A stretch of 7,979 nt of DNA from Acidilobaceae archaeon (GCA_027081695.1 JALWJI010000005.1:1-7979); one strand, 5' to 3'. Shown: positions 1 to 6,887, counted from the first letter of the stretch. Notes: generated by a model from the sequence alone, not told the origin. A program made the numbers and translations.

Positions 1-2
1 GA

Positions 3-2615
3 GTGCAGAATGTTACACTCTCAATCACATACGTGGGGTCAAACTACCAGAATACTGTTAATATAACGGTACCTTCAGGCCAGACTCTTATAACTCTACC
101 TCAGGGTCAATATATAATCAAAGTTTCTGCCAAATACTATAATACACTTACTATAAACCGGGTATACTCTAATAGTCACATATCAGAACTTCTATATCTT
201 CAACCTAAATATGTACAAGTAACTATACATGTAGAGTATTCTCTCTCTCAAGGAAACCTCGCTGAGGGACCAATACAAGGAGCAGAAGTACGGGCGATAA
301 TCCAATACCCGGAATTCCCTATACCGCCAGTAACCACATATACTAACGCGCAAGGAGACGCTGTTATACTTCTAAGAGAAGGAATATACAATATAACGGT
401 AAGGAACCAGTACACCACAAGTCTAACATTTACATACGAGGTAGTCGGAAACTCTGTAGTACCGGTTCAACTATACCCACTTTACGGCAACGTAACTTTG
501 ATAATTCTCGACTCCGAAACACAGGTACCAATCCCAGGAGTAAACGTTAAAATAACAAAGATAACTCCGGGAAGCGCTAATACGGCCGAATATATTCTCG
601 AAGACGGTTCCCTTACAGTAACTCTCCCGGCAGGAGAATACCTTGTCCAAGCAGATTACATTGGACGGTACTACACACAACAAGCCACAATAATAGTTTC
701 CCCAGGTGAAAATAACAGTGAGACTTTGTCACTCACACCAATATATGAGACACTCACAATAACTACAAACGCCTCCCAAGCCATACTAGTCATAAACGGT
801 CAAAGCTATCAGCTTCCAGAGACATCAATAGCACAGGTACAGCTAGTTATAGCTCCCGATGATCCATTGCTCGAGACAGTATACAACAGGACAATAACAG
901 TATTCACCGGTGGGACAGGAGAAATAACTCTCACGCTTAGGACAGGTGTATACAAGATAACAGCCATAAAGCCCGGATACCTTACAAAAATACTGTCTAT
1001 GAATGTAACTGCGGAGACGGTGGCACAGTCAATTAAACTTGTTCCGAAGACAAATATTATCACGTTACAAGTACTGGACAACGAGTTGGTAAATCCAATA
1101 CTCCAAGGCTATAACGTAACTATACTTTCATACAATAATGTTCCGGTTAACATTACATTGACAAATACGCAGGATACACTACGCATTCAGGCACCTACAG
1201 GAGTATACCAGATAACAGTAGAAAAACCTCTATACTATAGCCAGACAATCCAGACCTTTATCAAAAACGATACAGAGTTAACAGTGGAGTTAACTCCTAT
1301 AACGAAGAATATACTCGTAACACTAGACGTCCAAGCACAAAACATCGGAGGACAAGTAACAAACGCCACATTAGTCATAAAGCCAATCACGTGGAAACTA
1401 GTTGATCCCTATATCAACACTTCAATAACCACAGGTACAGCGACAATACAATCAATAAGACTCGGACAATACCATGTATGGTTAGTAAACGAGTACTACG
1501 GTATAAACATCTCATTAGGAAACATAACAGTCAACGACACCACATTAGAGGTAACTCTTACAGTACAGCCCCAGTTATCGAATGTAACAATATCACTCTA
1601 CGACTCGGATCTCACAGAACCCATAATAGGTAACGCGGTACTTAGATTTAACTATCAGGGACCTTTAGGACAAGGAATCATAACAGTTACAGTGGTAAAT
1701 GGGACTGGACGAGCAGAGTTACCGAGAGGAGAATACAATGTAGAGATAACTTCCGATTATTACAAGGATTACTCTAGCCAGTTCACGGTTGCGGGAGATA
1801 CAGATTATGTGGCTCTCCTATTACCAGTAAGAGTAAACACGGTTCTCGACCTACTTGATATAGACGGGAACCCCGTTACATTATCCGGTATCCCTGTGAT
1901 ATTTGTGCATGATGCGACCGGCGAAGTAACTCAAGGAGAAGTTATAGAAGGCAAAATAGTACCATACAGGGGTCTGAGACTTGGAACCTACCAAGTAATA
2001 ATACAGCCGCCAGAAGACTCCTATATTGACACTACAACAGCCAATATAATAATAGCAGCATCTGGGCCAAACCCTGACAAAATAGTTGCTAACCCGAAGT
2101 TCTATGACCTAACGGTTATAGTATACGATCCGGTCAGAAACGGTCCTACCACACAAGAAGTAACGATTACAGTTACAAGAGCAGGCACTGGAGGAGAGAA
2201 ATATGGACTACCACTTGTAACTAACGTAACAAATGGAACAATAACACTCAACCTACCATACGGATTGTACACAATCTCGGTGGACACCGGCCCCGGCTCA
2301 TACTTCCAGAACCCTAACCCTGTGTCAATATCATTGATGGCCGATCAAACCCTAAAGATAAACCTAATACCAAAACAATACCAGATAACAGTCAATGTGG
2401 TAGACGACAGAGGAGACCCAGTACAAGATGCGCTAGTAGAGGTATATCGTGCAGGAACCCTAATAGCATCATTGAAAACAGATGCCACCGGACAAATAAT
2501 ATTCTCTGGTGCATACGGAGTATACCAAATAATGGTAACAGCAGATGGCTATAAACCAGCTCAAATAGCAATTAATGTGCCTACACAGCAGTCGGTAACA
2601 CTATCACTAGAGCCT
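3..2615 (+). repeat. Ten degenerate protein-level tandem repeats (beta-sandwich units)
   Basis: Residue n of the visible protein begins at base 3n. The units end at about residues 68, 159, 246, 348, 432, 523, 608, 698, 790 and 871. The signature G-x-Y falls at G35, G127, G211, G315, G400, G488, G576, G661, G754 and G839, giving spacings of 84 to 104 residues. The repeats are visible only in the protein; I see no long identical DNA stretches, so the duplications look old and strongly diverged. The first unit may be cut by the window edge. Confidence 0.75.
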
Positions 2616-2750
2616 GGACCAAAAGTAATTGTAAAGAGATACCTACCACTAACGATAGGAATGATCGGCATAATAATAGTAGCCAGCATATTCTACGTGG
2701 CTAGAAATAAGATAATGAGTAGACTAGCTGAAGAGGAAGAATACTTCTAA
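3..2750 (+). CDS. Large repeat-built cell-surface protein with C-terminal membrane anchor (5' partial)
   Basis: The frame is open from the window edge, and no signal peptide is present, so the GTG at position 3 is almost certainly internal and the true start lies upstream. The visible 915 residues form ten consecutive units of 81-102 residues. Each unit carries an invariant G-x-Y in a context like LPxGxYxIxV and ends with a strand closing in L-x-P or similar. Unit 10 (about 791-871) best resembles the carboxypeptidase-regulatory-like / CnaB-type beta-sandwich (V-x-D-D-R-G-D-P-V, then T-D-A-T-G-Q, then G-V-Y-Q-I). Residues 881-900 are a hydrophobic membrane helix flanked by KR outside and RNK inside, followed by an acidic tail (EEEEYF). 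There are no cysteines and 20 N-glycosylation sequons, as expected for an extracellular archaeal protein. I infer an S-layer-associated or stalk-like protein; the N-terminal functional domain, if any, is not visible. It could also be the stalk of a secreted enzyme. Confidence 0.85.
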   Translation: MQNVTLSITYVGSNYQNTVNITVPSGQTLITLPQGQYIIKVSAKYYNTLTINRVYSNSHISELLYLQPKYVQVTIHVEYSLSQGNLAEGPIQGAEVRAIIQYPEFPIPPVTTYTNAQGDAVILLREGIYNITVRNQYTTSLTFTYEVVGNSVVPVQLYPLYGNVTLIILDSETQVPIPGVNVKITKITPGSANTAEYILEDGSLTVTLPAGEYLVQADYIGRYYTQQATIIVSPGENNSETLSLTPIYETLTITTNASQAILVINGQSYQLPETSIAQVQLVIAPDDPLLETVYNRTITVFTGGTGEITLTLRTGVYKITAIKPGYLTKILSMNVTAETVAQSIKLVPKTNIITLQVLDNELVNPILQGYNVTILSYNNVPVNITLTNTQDTLRIQAPTGVYQITVEKPLYYSQTIQTFIKNDTELTVELTPITKNILVTLDVQAQNIGGQVTNATLVIKPITWKLVDPYINTSITTGTATIQSIRLGQYHVWLVNEYYGINISLGNITVNDTTLEVTLTVQPQLSNVTISLYDSDLTEPIIGNAVLRFNYQGPLGQGIITVTVVNGTGRAELPRGEYNVEITSDYYKDYSSQFTVAGDTDYVALLLPVRVNTVLDLLDIDGNPVTLSGIPVIFVHDATGEVTQGEVIEGKIVPYRGLRLGTYQVIIQPPEDSYIDTTTANIIIAASGPNPDKIVANPKFYDLTVIVYDPVRNGPTTQEVTITVTRAGTGGEKYGLPLVTNVTNGTITLNLPYGLYTISVDTGPGSYFQNPNPVSISLMADQTLKINLIPKQYQITVNVVDDRGDPVQDALVEVYRAGTLIASLKTDATGQIIFSGAYGVYQIMVTADGYKPAQIAINVPTQQSVTLSLEPGPKVIVKRYLPLTIGMIGIIIVASIFYVARNKIMSRLAEEEEYF

Positions 2751-2807
2751 TCTAACTCATTCATTTTCCTATTAATTATAGGGTGAAACCAGTCTACTGT
2801 GGCCCAT

Positions 2808-2829
2808 TGTTTTTAATTATTTTTTAAAG
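2808..2829 (+). promoter_or_regulatory. Probable TATA box / T-rich end of upstream gene
   Basis: A T-rich stretch contains a run of six T followed by AAA (2820-2828), including TTTAAA at 2823-2828. This fits an archaeal box A. Transcription would start about 25 bases downstream, near 2850, giving a leader of about 40 bases before the ATG at 2892. The T runs (2810-2814 and 2820-2825) could also terminate the surface-protein transcript. Position and composition are the only evidence. Confidence 0.5.
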
Positions 2830-2851
2830 GATGCTACATTATACATTATTA

Positions 2852-2866
2852 TCCTAAGATCTAGGA
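2852..2866. promoter_or_regulatory. Inverted repeat in the mtnA leader (possible operator)
   Basis: Five-base arms TCCTA and TAGGA flank a five-base centre (AGATC). The element sits just downstream of the predicted transcription start and upstream of the ribosome binding site at 2880-2884. A 7-base direct tandem repeat, ACATTAT twice, lies immediately before it at 2836-2849. This position suits a repressor site, but elements this short can arise by chance. Confidence 0.25.
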
Positions 2867-2891
2867 AATAACACAGCGTGGTGAATAAACA

Positions 2892-3986
2892 ATGATAGAA
2901 CCACTCAAAAAACTGGAAACATACGAAGAATACCTGAAGATCAAGAGTGTATACTGGGACGTGGAAAAAGAAGAATTCGTCTGGTTAGACACAAGGCTCT
3001 TACCATTTGAAGAAGTCTATAGGAGGACGCGAGACTACAACCGAGTAGCTCAAGCAATCAAGACTCTAGAAATAAGAGGGGCACCGGCGATAGGAGTCTC
3101 TGCAGCATACGGCATGGCTCTAGCCGCAAGATACAGCAAGGCTAAAACAGTAGAAGACCTGGTAGAAGACCTAGTAACAGCCTATAATGTCCTAAAGAAC
3201 ACAAGGCCAACGGCCTTCAACCTATTCTGGGCTCTAGACCGAGTAATGAAAAAAGCACGAGAAACGGCAAACTCTTCAGCAGACCCAGACAAAGTCAGAG
3301 AAGCAGTCCTAACAGAGGCTGCAACCATACACTTAGAAGACGTAGAATCCAACATACAAATAGGCCGTCACGGGTCAAAACTCATCGATAACGGCGACGT
3401 GATCCTAACCCACTGTAATACAGGAGCCCTAGCAACAAGCGGCTTTGGAACAGCTCTAGGAGTAATAAGATACGCATGGTATGAAGGAAAGAAAATCAAG
3501 GTAATAACGACTGAGACGAGACCAGTCCTACAAGGAGCAAGACTAAACGTATGGGAACTCAAGAAAGAGGGAATACCATTTACTCTTATAACAGATGGAA
3601 TGCCGGGAATCGTATTCAGAAACAACATGGCCGACATGGCAATAGTGGGTGCAGATAGAATCATACTAACCGGCCACACAGCAAACAAGATAGGCACCTA
3701 CATGGTCGCACTAGCAGCCCACGACAACGATAAACCGTTCTACGTCGCGGCACCAACCAGCACAATACAGGAGACCTGGAATCCAGACGACATAGTCATA
3801 GAAATAAGGGATCCAGAAGAAGTCAGAACAATACTAGGAAGATACAGGTTAACACTAGAAGACGTCGACGTCTACAACCCCAGCTTCGATATCACGCCAC
3901 CCAGATATATAACTGGTATAATAACTGAGAAAGGAATAGCCTATCAACCCTTCAAAAAGACACTTCCAAAACTCCTCAAAGCATAA
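2892..3986 (+). CDS. mtnA: S-methyl-5-thioribose-1-phosphate isomerase (MtnA, aIF2B-like fold)
   Basis: It should convert 5-methylthioribose 1-phosphate to the ribulose 1-phosphate form in cytoplasmic 5'-methylthioadenosine salvage. The 364-residue length and the N-terminal domain (WLDTRLLPFE, 31-40) fit MtnA better than the shorter archaeal ribose-1,5-bisphosphate isomerases. Family motifs in order are RGAPAIG (62-68), TRPTAFNL (104-111), the catalytic cysteine in THCNTG (C175), TETRPVLQG (207-215), TLITDGMPG (231-239), the catalytic aspartate in VGADRI (D255), ANKIGTY (264-270) and FDITP (332-336). C175 and D255 correspond to Cys160 and Asp240 of the Bacillus subtilis enzyme. One oddity is H262 where the B. 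subtilis enzyme has Asp (GDTANKIGT). The ATG is supported by GGTGA at 2880-2884, seven bases away. The gene appears monocistronic: 141 bases follow the upstream gene, and the downstream neighbour is convergent. A ribose-1,5-bisphosphate isomerase role is a less likely alternative. Confidence 0.92.
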   Translation: MIEPLKKLETYEEYLKIKSVYWDVEKEEFVWLDTRLLPFEEVYRRTRDYNRVAQAIKTLEIRGAPAIGVSAAYGMALAARYSKAKTVEDLVEDLVTAYNVLKNTRPTAFNLFWALDRVMKKARETANSSADPDKVREAVLTEAATIHLEDVESNIQIGRHGSKLIDNGDVILTHCNTGALATSGFGTALGVIRYAWYEGKKIKVITTETRPVLQGARLNVWELKKEGIPFTLITDGMPGIVFRNNMADMAIVGADRIILTGHTANKIGTYMVALAAHDNDKPFYVAAPTSTIQETWNPDDIVIEIRDPEEVRTILGRYRLTLEDVDVYNPSFDITPPRYITGIITEKGIAYQPFKKTLPKLLKA

Positions 3987-4040
3987 AAGGCTAGAGTCTT
4001 CTAAATATGTTTCCTTGCTCAATCAACTTGTAAAATCACA

Positions 4041-4050
4041 ATCTTTTTAA
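4041..4050 (+). terminator. T-run terminator after mtnA
   Basis: A run of five T (4044-4048) within ATCTTTTTAA lies about 55 bases past the mtnA stop, in the 88-base gap between two convergent genes. Archaeal termination commonly uses such T-runs without a hairpin. The gap contains nothing else I can identify. Confidence 0.4.
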
Positions 4051-4074
4051 CAAACTCTCAATGGCCTTCCATAA

Positions 4075-4722
4075 TCATTTAGCTGGAAGATAACCATGAA
4101 GAATACCGGAAAACCTTGTCATTAAAGAGGAAAACTCATTTCCTCCTATATCAAGCCCAATATAAAGAACATACAATATGATCGTCCCAGCAACAATAAC
4201 AAATATAGTCCTAGTCTTCAGCGTATGTGGATGCTGTAAACTCCTAGCAATAACGAGGCCTAGTATAGTAGTATAGGAGAAGAAAAGCCCTCCTATAGCG
4301 CTATGAACTACGCTGAAAGCAGAGGATAATATCGATGAATCAGACAGCGAGCCAATAATACATAACCAGACTATAGTCGACGATGCGTATCCGGACAAGC
4401 CTGCTGTTATAAGGCTTAAGCTCCCATAGAATAGAATATTGTACTTGTTAATTGGACAATGTGGCGAGGCCCCCTGCATGTATAATACAATATAAGATAT
4501 GGCCCCCGCCACCATTGGTGTGAGTATAGCGGCGCCTAGCGCCCTATAGGGCCTAAGCTTCCCTAAGTAATATACTGGAATAGGATAGAACACTAGACTT
4601 GCCGAGATAGTTGCGATTATAGGATCACCGGTTGCTTTATAGACGAGTCCTGTAATTGTAGCAGCTAATATTATCATTATAGAGCTCAACAGTCCCTTAC
4701 TCTTTTTTCTTGTGGTACTCAT
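4075..4722 (-). CDS. Six-helix integral membrane protein of unknown function
   Basis: I do not recognise a family. The 215-residue protein has a basic N-terminus (RKKSK, 5-9) and about six hydrophobic segments at roughly 11-29, 34-54, 61-82, 95-124, 131-158 and 171-191. There is a short polar loop with HCPINK (88-93) and another with HPH (164-166). By the positive-inside tendency the N-terminus is probably cytoplasmic. There is no catalytic signature, Walker motif or obvious transporter motif. Prolines in segment 2 (FYPIPVYY) and small residues in segments 3-5 suggest packed helices. The ATG is supported by GGTG at 4733-4730 on the minus strand, and an in-frame stop lies seven codons upstream, so the start cannot move far. 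It follows the JAMM gene by 101 bases on the same strand. That gap has its own TATA-like sequence, so joint transcription is uncertain. The product is most likely a lineage-specific membrane protein. Confidence 0.75.
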   Translation of the reverse strand: MSTTRKKSKGLLSSIMIILAATITGLVYKATGDPIIATISASLVFYPIPVYYLGKLRPYRALGAAILTPMVAGAISYIVLYMQGASPHCPINKYNILFYGSLSLITAGLSGYASSTIVWLCIIGSLSDSSILSSAFSVVHSAIGGLFFSYTTILGLVIARSLQHPHTLKTRTIFVIVAGTIILYVLYIGLDIGGNEFSSLMTRFSGILHGYLPAK

Positions 4723-4751
4723 ATCCTTGCACCGCGAGTTTCCCTAGGCCT

Positions 4752-4760
4752 CAATATAGG
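4752..4760 (-). promoter_or_regulatory. Possible TATA box for the membrane-protein gene
   Basis: On the minus strand this reads CCTATATTG, about 30 bases before the ATG at 4722. The predicted start would fall near 4730, very close to the GGTG ribosome binding site. This implies a very short leader, or use of another A/T-rich site such as TAATAGCTA at 4770-4762. The rest of the 101-base gap holds nothing I can name. Confidence 0.3.
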
Positions 4761-4823
4761 GTAGCTATTAGCACCTCTATCCGGAATCAGTGCTCTCGTC
4801 TCTTGTCGAAATATCAATAAATC

Positions 4824-5240
4824 CTAACCGTATAAAAGCTTGATAGATAATTCTCGGACATCGCCATTAACCAATATAAAAGCCCTAGTTTCCCGGCGCG
4901 ATGCTATGATCCAAGGAACCCTCCAGTTCTTCATACCTTTAAGATCCAACCCGCTCGGACGGGATACACCGCAAGGATGAGTATGGAAAACTGCTACTAG
5001 ATCTAAACCATATTTTTCAGCTACTAGATGACCCATGACGATATCCCAGGGATCCATTTCGAACCTAACACTGCTTTCTTCTAGATTCTTAGCAGGAAAA
5101 AAGACGCGGCACACGGCAACGTCTTCAATAATCTCTCCGAAGAATAGCCCAGTTTGCTCAGTATCATATTTGATCAAGGCATCTACTAAGGTCTCGAAGC
5201 CCGAACAGTCGATTCTCTCCGGCAACAGGCTCTCCTTCAT
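4824..5240 (-). CDS. Stand-alone JAMM/MPN+ metalloprotease (desampylase/deubiquitinase-like)
   Basis: The 138 residues are a single JAMM domain. The zinc-site motif H-x-H-x7-S-x2-D is complete: H86, H88, S96 and D99 in FHTHP...PSGLD. E28 in TEQTGLFFG is the expected upstream catalytic glutamate. The stretch after the motif (GMKNWRVPWIIAS, 102-114) is typical of the small archaeal JAMM proteins. Characterised relatives cleave isopeptide or peptide bonds after ubiquitin-like proteins (SAMPs in Haloferax), which predicts a cytoplasmic, zinc-dependent enzyme that removes or matures a small ubiquitin-like modifier. No SAMP, Urm1 or E1-like gene lies in this window. The start codon overlaps the stop of the upstream phosphoesterase (ATGA, 5240-5237). 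A GAGGT sequence inside that gene (5255-5251) provides the ribosome binding site, so the two are probably translationally coupled. The alternative, the related cysteine-releasing JAMM peptidases of sulfur metabolism, is not excluded. Confidence 0.88.
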   Translation of the reverse strand: MKESLLPERIDCSGFETLVDALIKYDTEQTGLFFGEIIEDVAVCRVFFPAKNLEESSVRFEMDPWDIVMGHLVAEKYGLDLVAVFHTHPCGVSRPSGLDLKGMKNWRVPWIIASRRETRAFILVNGDVRELSIKLLYG

Positions 5241-5752
5241 AAGTCAATGAACCTCGCATCTAACGACTCAACATCTAGTAAAGCAATACTAGGTTTCTCT
5301 AACACGCCTGCAGCCTCCCCAGGATTAAGGACAAGTCTACCGTTAATGAACAGCCTGTCTCTCGTGTGTGTATGGCCATATAGGATTATGTCCCATTTTC
5401 CTCCACGAGCAAGAGAGTAAACAATAGACTTCGTCATATCCGGGCTACCATAACCGTGAACCATGAGAATCCGCTTGCCGCCTATTACCAGCTCGTGGGG
5501 AGGCTCGTACAGTTCTATGCCTAGGCCTTGTGCAACTCTCTGTAAACCTAGTTTTTCACCACAATTGTTTCCGTAGACGCCCACCACGCGTATACCTTCA
5601 AGGCCTTGTGCAATAGTCATCAGTGTAAATGGCGCTACTATATCTCCTAGATGTAGAACAATATCGACTCCCGCATCCACAAATATTTTCACAGCTTTAC
5701 GCGTATTAGATAGGTTATCGTGTGTATCACTTATAACTCCGACGAGAACCAT
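5237..5752 (-). CDS. Metallophosphoesterase, YfcE/MJ0936 type
   Basis: This is a 171-residue calcineurin-like phosphodiesterase of the small archaeal/bacterial type. All metal-binding motifs are present: SDTH (D9, H11), HLGD (D37), YGNN (N62), VHG (H99) and GHTHTRD (H127, H129), with the usual NPGEA near the end (143-147). These form a two-metal centre that hydrolyses phosphate esters. Family members act on model phosphodiesters such as bis-p-nitrophenyl phosphate, and the physiological substrate is generally unknown. The length is normal and no key ligand is missing. It is the first gene of a leftward unit and overlaps the JAMM gene by four bases. The ATG at 5752 follows GGAGG by only three bases, which is unusually close. 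No other start is available, because upstream in-frame codons contain no ATG, GTG or TTG before a stop 12 codons away. Confidence 0.9.
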   Translation of the reverse strand: MVLVGVISDTHDNLSNTRKAVKIFVDAGVDIVLHLGDIVAPFTLMTIAQGLEGIRVVGVYGNNCGEKLGLQRVAQGLGIELYEPPHELVIGGKRILMVHGYGSPDMTKSIVYSLARGGKWDIILYGHTHTRDRLFINGRLVLNPGEAAGVLEKPSIALLDVESLDARFIDL

Positions 5753-5755
5753 TAT

Positions 5756-5764
5756 CCTCCCCCC
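5756..5764 (-). promoter_or_regulatory. Unusually close G-rich ribosome binding site of the phosphoesterase gene
   Basis: On the minus strand GGGGGGAGG ends three bases before the ATG. In this window's other genes the GGTGA-type core stands seven or eight bases from the start. The sequence may work in a shifted register, or the gene may be translated with little or no leader. Confidence 0.45.
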
Positions 5765-5780
5765 ATACTGACGGGTTTGA

Positions 5781-5792
5781 CTATACTATATT
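5781..5792 (-). promoter_or_regulatory. Possible TATA box for the phosphoesterase-JAMM unit
   Basis: On the minus strand this reads AATATAGTATAG. Transcription would begin near 5760, giving a leader of only about eight bases. The neighbouring A/T-rich element at 5801-5812 read on the minus strand is the alternative and would give a leader of about 28 bases. Confidence 0.35.
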
Positions 5793-5800
5793 GTACTTCC

Positions 5801-5812
5801 ACATATATTTCC
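5801..5812 (+). promoter_or_regulatory. Probable TATA box for the glyoxylate reductase gene
   Basis: ACATATATTTCC is an A/T-rich core about 45 bases before the ATG at 5850. Transcription starting near 5831 would leave a short leader that still contains the GGTGA at 5838-5842. The 97-base interval serves two divergent genes. Confidence 0.45.
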
Positions 5813-5849
5813 GACAGACGAGACTAATTAGATAAATGGTGAAACAATA

Positions 5850-6866
5850 ATGTCTAAACCAAAGCTTTTCGCCACCAGAGAATTACCCGGAGACGTATTC
5901 AAACGCTTAAGCGAATACTACGAAGTAGAAGTCTGGCCAGAATACACAGCACCCCCATACGAGGTGTTGCTAAAAAAAGCTAAACAGAGCGATGCACTCA
6001 TCACGCTCTTAACAGACAAAATAGACTGCAACCTACTAGAATCAGCACAGCCACGCCTACGTATAGTATCCCAATACGCCGTGGGATACGATAACATAGA
6101 TACAGAGTGTGCAACCAGGCTAGGAGTATATGTTACCAATACACCCGGCGTTCTAACAGATGCAACCGCTGATCTAACATGGGCACTTATAATGGCGATA
6201 ACTAGGCGTATCGTAGAAGCAGACAAATTCGTGAGATCAGGAGAGTGGTACAGGAGCGGAACAGGATGGCATCCAATGATGCTCCTAGGATTCGAGATAA
6301 CCGGTAAAACTCTAGGCATAATAGGAATGGGTAGGATAGGAAGAGCAGTAGCACAGCGTGCAAAAGGATTCAGAATGAGGATAATCTACTATGACAAGTA
6401 CAGGCTACCTGAAGAAATGGAAAAGGAGCTAGGAGCAGAATACGTAGATCTAGACACACTTCTAAGAGAAGCAGACGTAATATCGATACACACACCACTA
6501 ACGCCTGAAACATACCACATGATAGGAGAAGAACAGCTTAAGAAAATGAAGAAAACAGCATACCTAGTCAACACATCCCGCGGAAAAGTAATAGACACTG
6601 AAGCACTTGTCAAAGCTCTAAGAGAAAAATGGATAGCAGGAGCCGCACTAGACGTATTTGAAGAAGAACCGATAAGCCCAGATCACCCGTTAACAAAGCT
6701 TGACAATGTTGTACTAACTCCTCATATAGGTAGCGCGACCTGGGAGACTAGAACTAGGATGGCCGACATCGTCGCAGAGAACCTTATAGCGTTTGCCAAG
6801 GGAGAGGTACCCCCAACACTAGTTAACAAAGAAGTTCTAAAAGTAAGACCTCCAGGCTTCAAGTAA
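5850..6866 (+). CDS. gyaR: Glyoxylate reductase / D-2-hydroxyacid dehydrogenase
   Basis: It should reduce glyoxylate (and probably hydroxypyruvate) to glycolate or D-glycerate with a nicotinamide cofactor, in the cytoplasm. The 338-residue protein has the catalytic-domain N-terminus with YAVGYDNID (76-84) and TPGVLTDATADL (98-109). The Rossmann motif G-M-G-R-I-G (159-164) follows, then NTSRGKVID with R244, DVFEEEP with E273 and TPHIGSA with H292, the expected Arg/Glu/His catalytic set. The C-terminal PPTLVNKEV...PPGFK closely follows the ending I recall for characterised Pyrococcus glyoxylate reductases, which supports this assignment over phosphoglycerate dehydrogenase; no ACT domain is present. 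At the end of the second Rossmann strand D182 (YYDKYR) favours NADH over NADPH. The ATG is set by GGTGA at 5838-5842, seven bases upstream. It is divergent from the phosphoesterase gene and appears to be transcribed alone. Confidence 0.93.
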   Translation: MSKPKLFATRELPGDVFKRLSEYYEVEVWPEYTAPPYEVLLKKAKQSDALITLLTDKIDCNLLESAQPRLRIVSQYAVGYDNIDTECATRLGVYVTNTPGVLTDATADLTWALIMAITRRIVEADKFVRSGEWYRSGTGWHPMMLLGFEITGKTLGIIGMGRIGRAVAQRAKGFRMRIIYYDKYRLPEEMEKELGAEYVDLDTLLREADVISIHTPLTPETYHMIGEEQLKKMKKTAYLVNTSRGKVIDTEALVKALREKWIAGAALDVFEEEPISPDHPLTKLDNVVLTPHIGSATWETRTRMADIVAENLIAFAKGEVPPTLVNKEVLKVRPPGFK

Positions 6867-6887
6867 ACCTGTTAATCACGAATACAC

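Noticed and set aside
3..2750. A thermopsin-like or other protease for the large surface protein
   Set aside because: No catalytic motif is visible in the 915 residues; only repeats and an anchor are present. An upstream catalytic head cannot be excluded.
2781..2790. Orphan GGGTGAAACC resembling a ribosome binding site in the gap before mtnA
   Set aside because: No start codon stands at the right distance; the nearest GTG (2799) opens a frame of only five codons.
2751..2891. Possible C/D box small RNA in the longest gap
   Set aside because: I searched both strands for RTGATGA and CTGA boxes in the right order and found only partial, unpaired matches.
3368..3697. 109-codon minus-strand open frame inside mtnA
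   Set aside because: It lies wholly opposite a strongly recognised gene, shows no domain or ribosome binding site, and its composition is what the reverse of that gene would give.
4066..4089. Inverted repeat CTTCCA/TGGAAG with a 12-base loop at the end of the membrane-protein gene
   Set aside because: It overlaps the stop codon and coding sequence, has short arms and a long loop, and is followed by no clear T-run on the minus strand.
5035..5250. 71-codon plus-strand open frame opposite the JAMM gene
   Set aside because: The JAMM motif is complete on the other strand; this product is low-complexity Ser/Lys-rich without a domain.
5918..6319. 133-codon minus-strand open frame inside the glyoxylate reductase gene
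   Set aside because: It is a shadow of a certain gene, and its Ser/Arg-rich product shows no recognisable fold.
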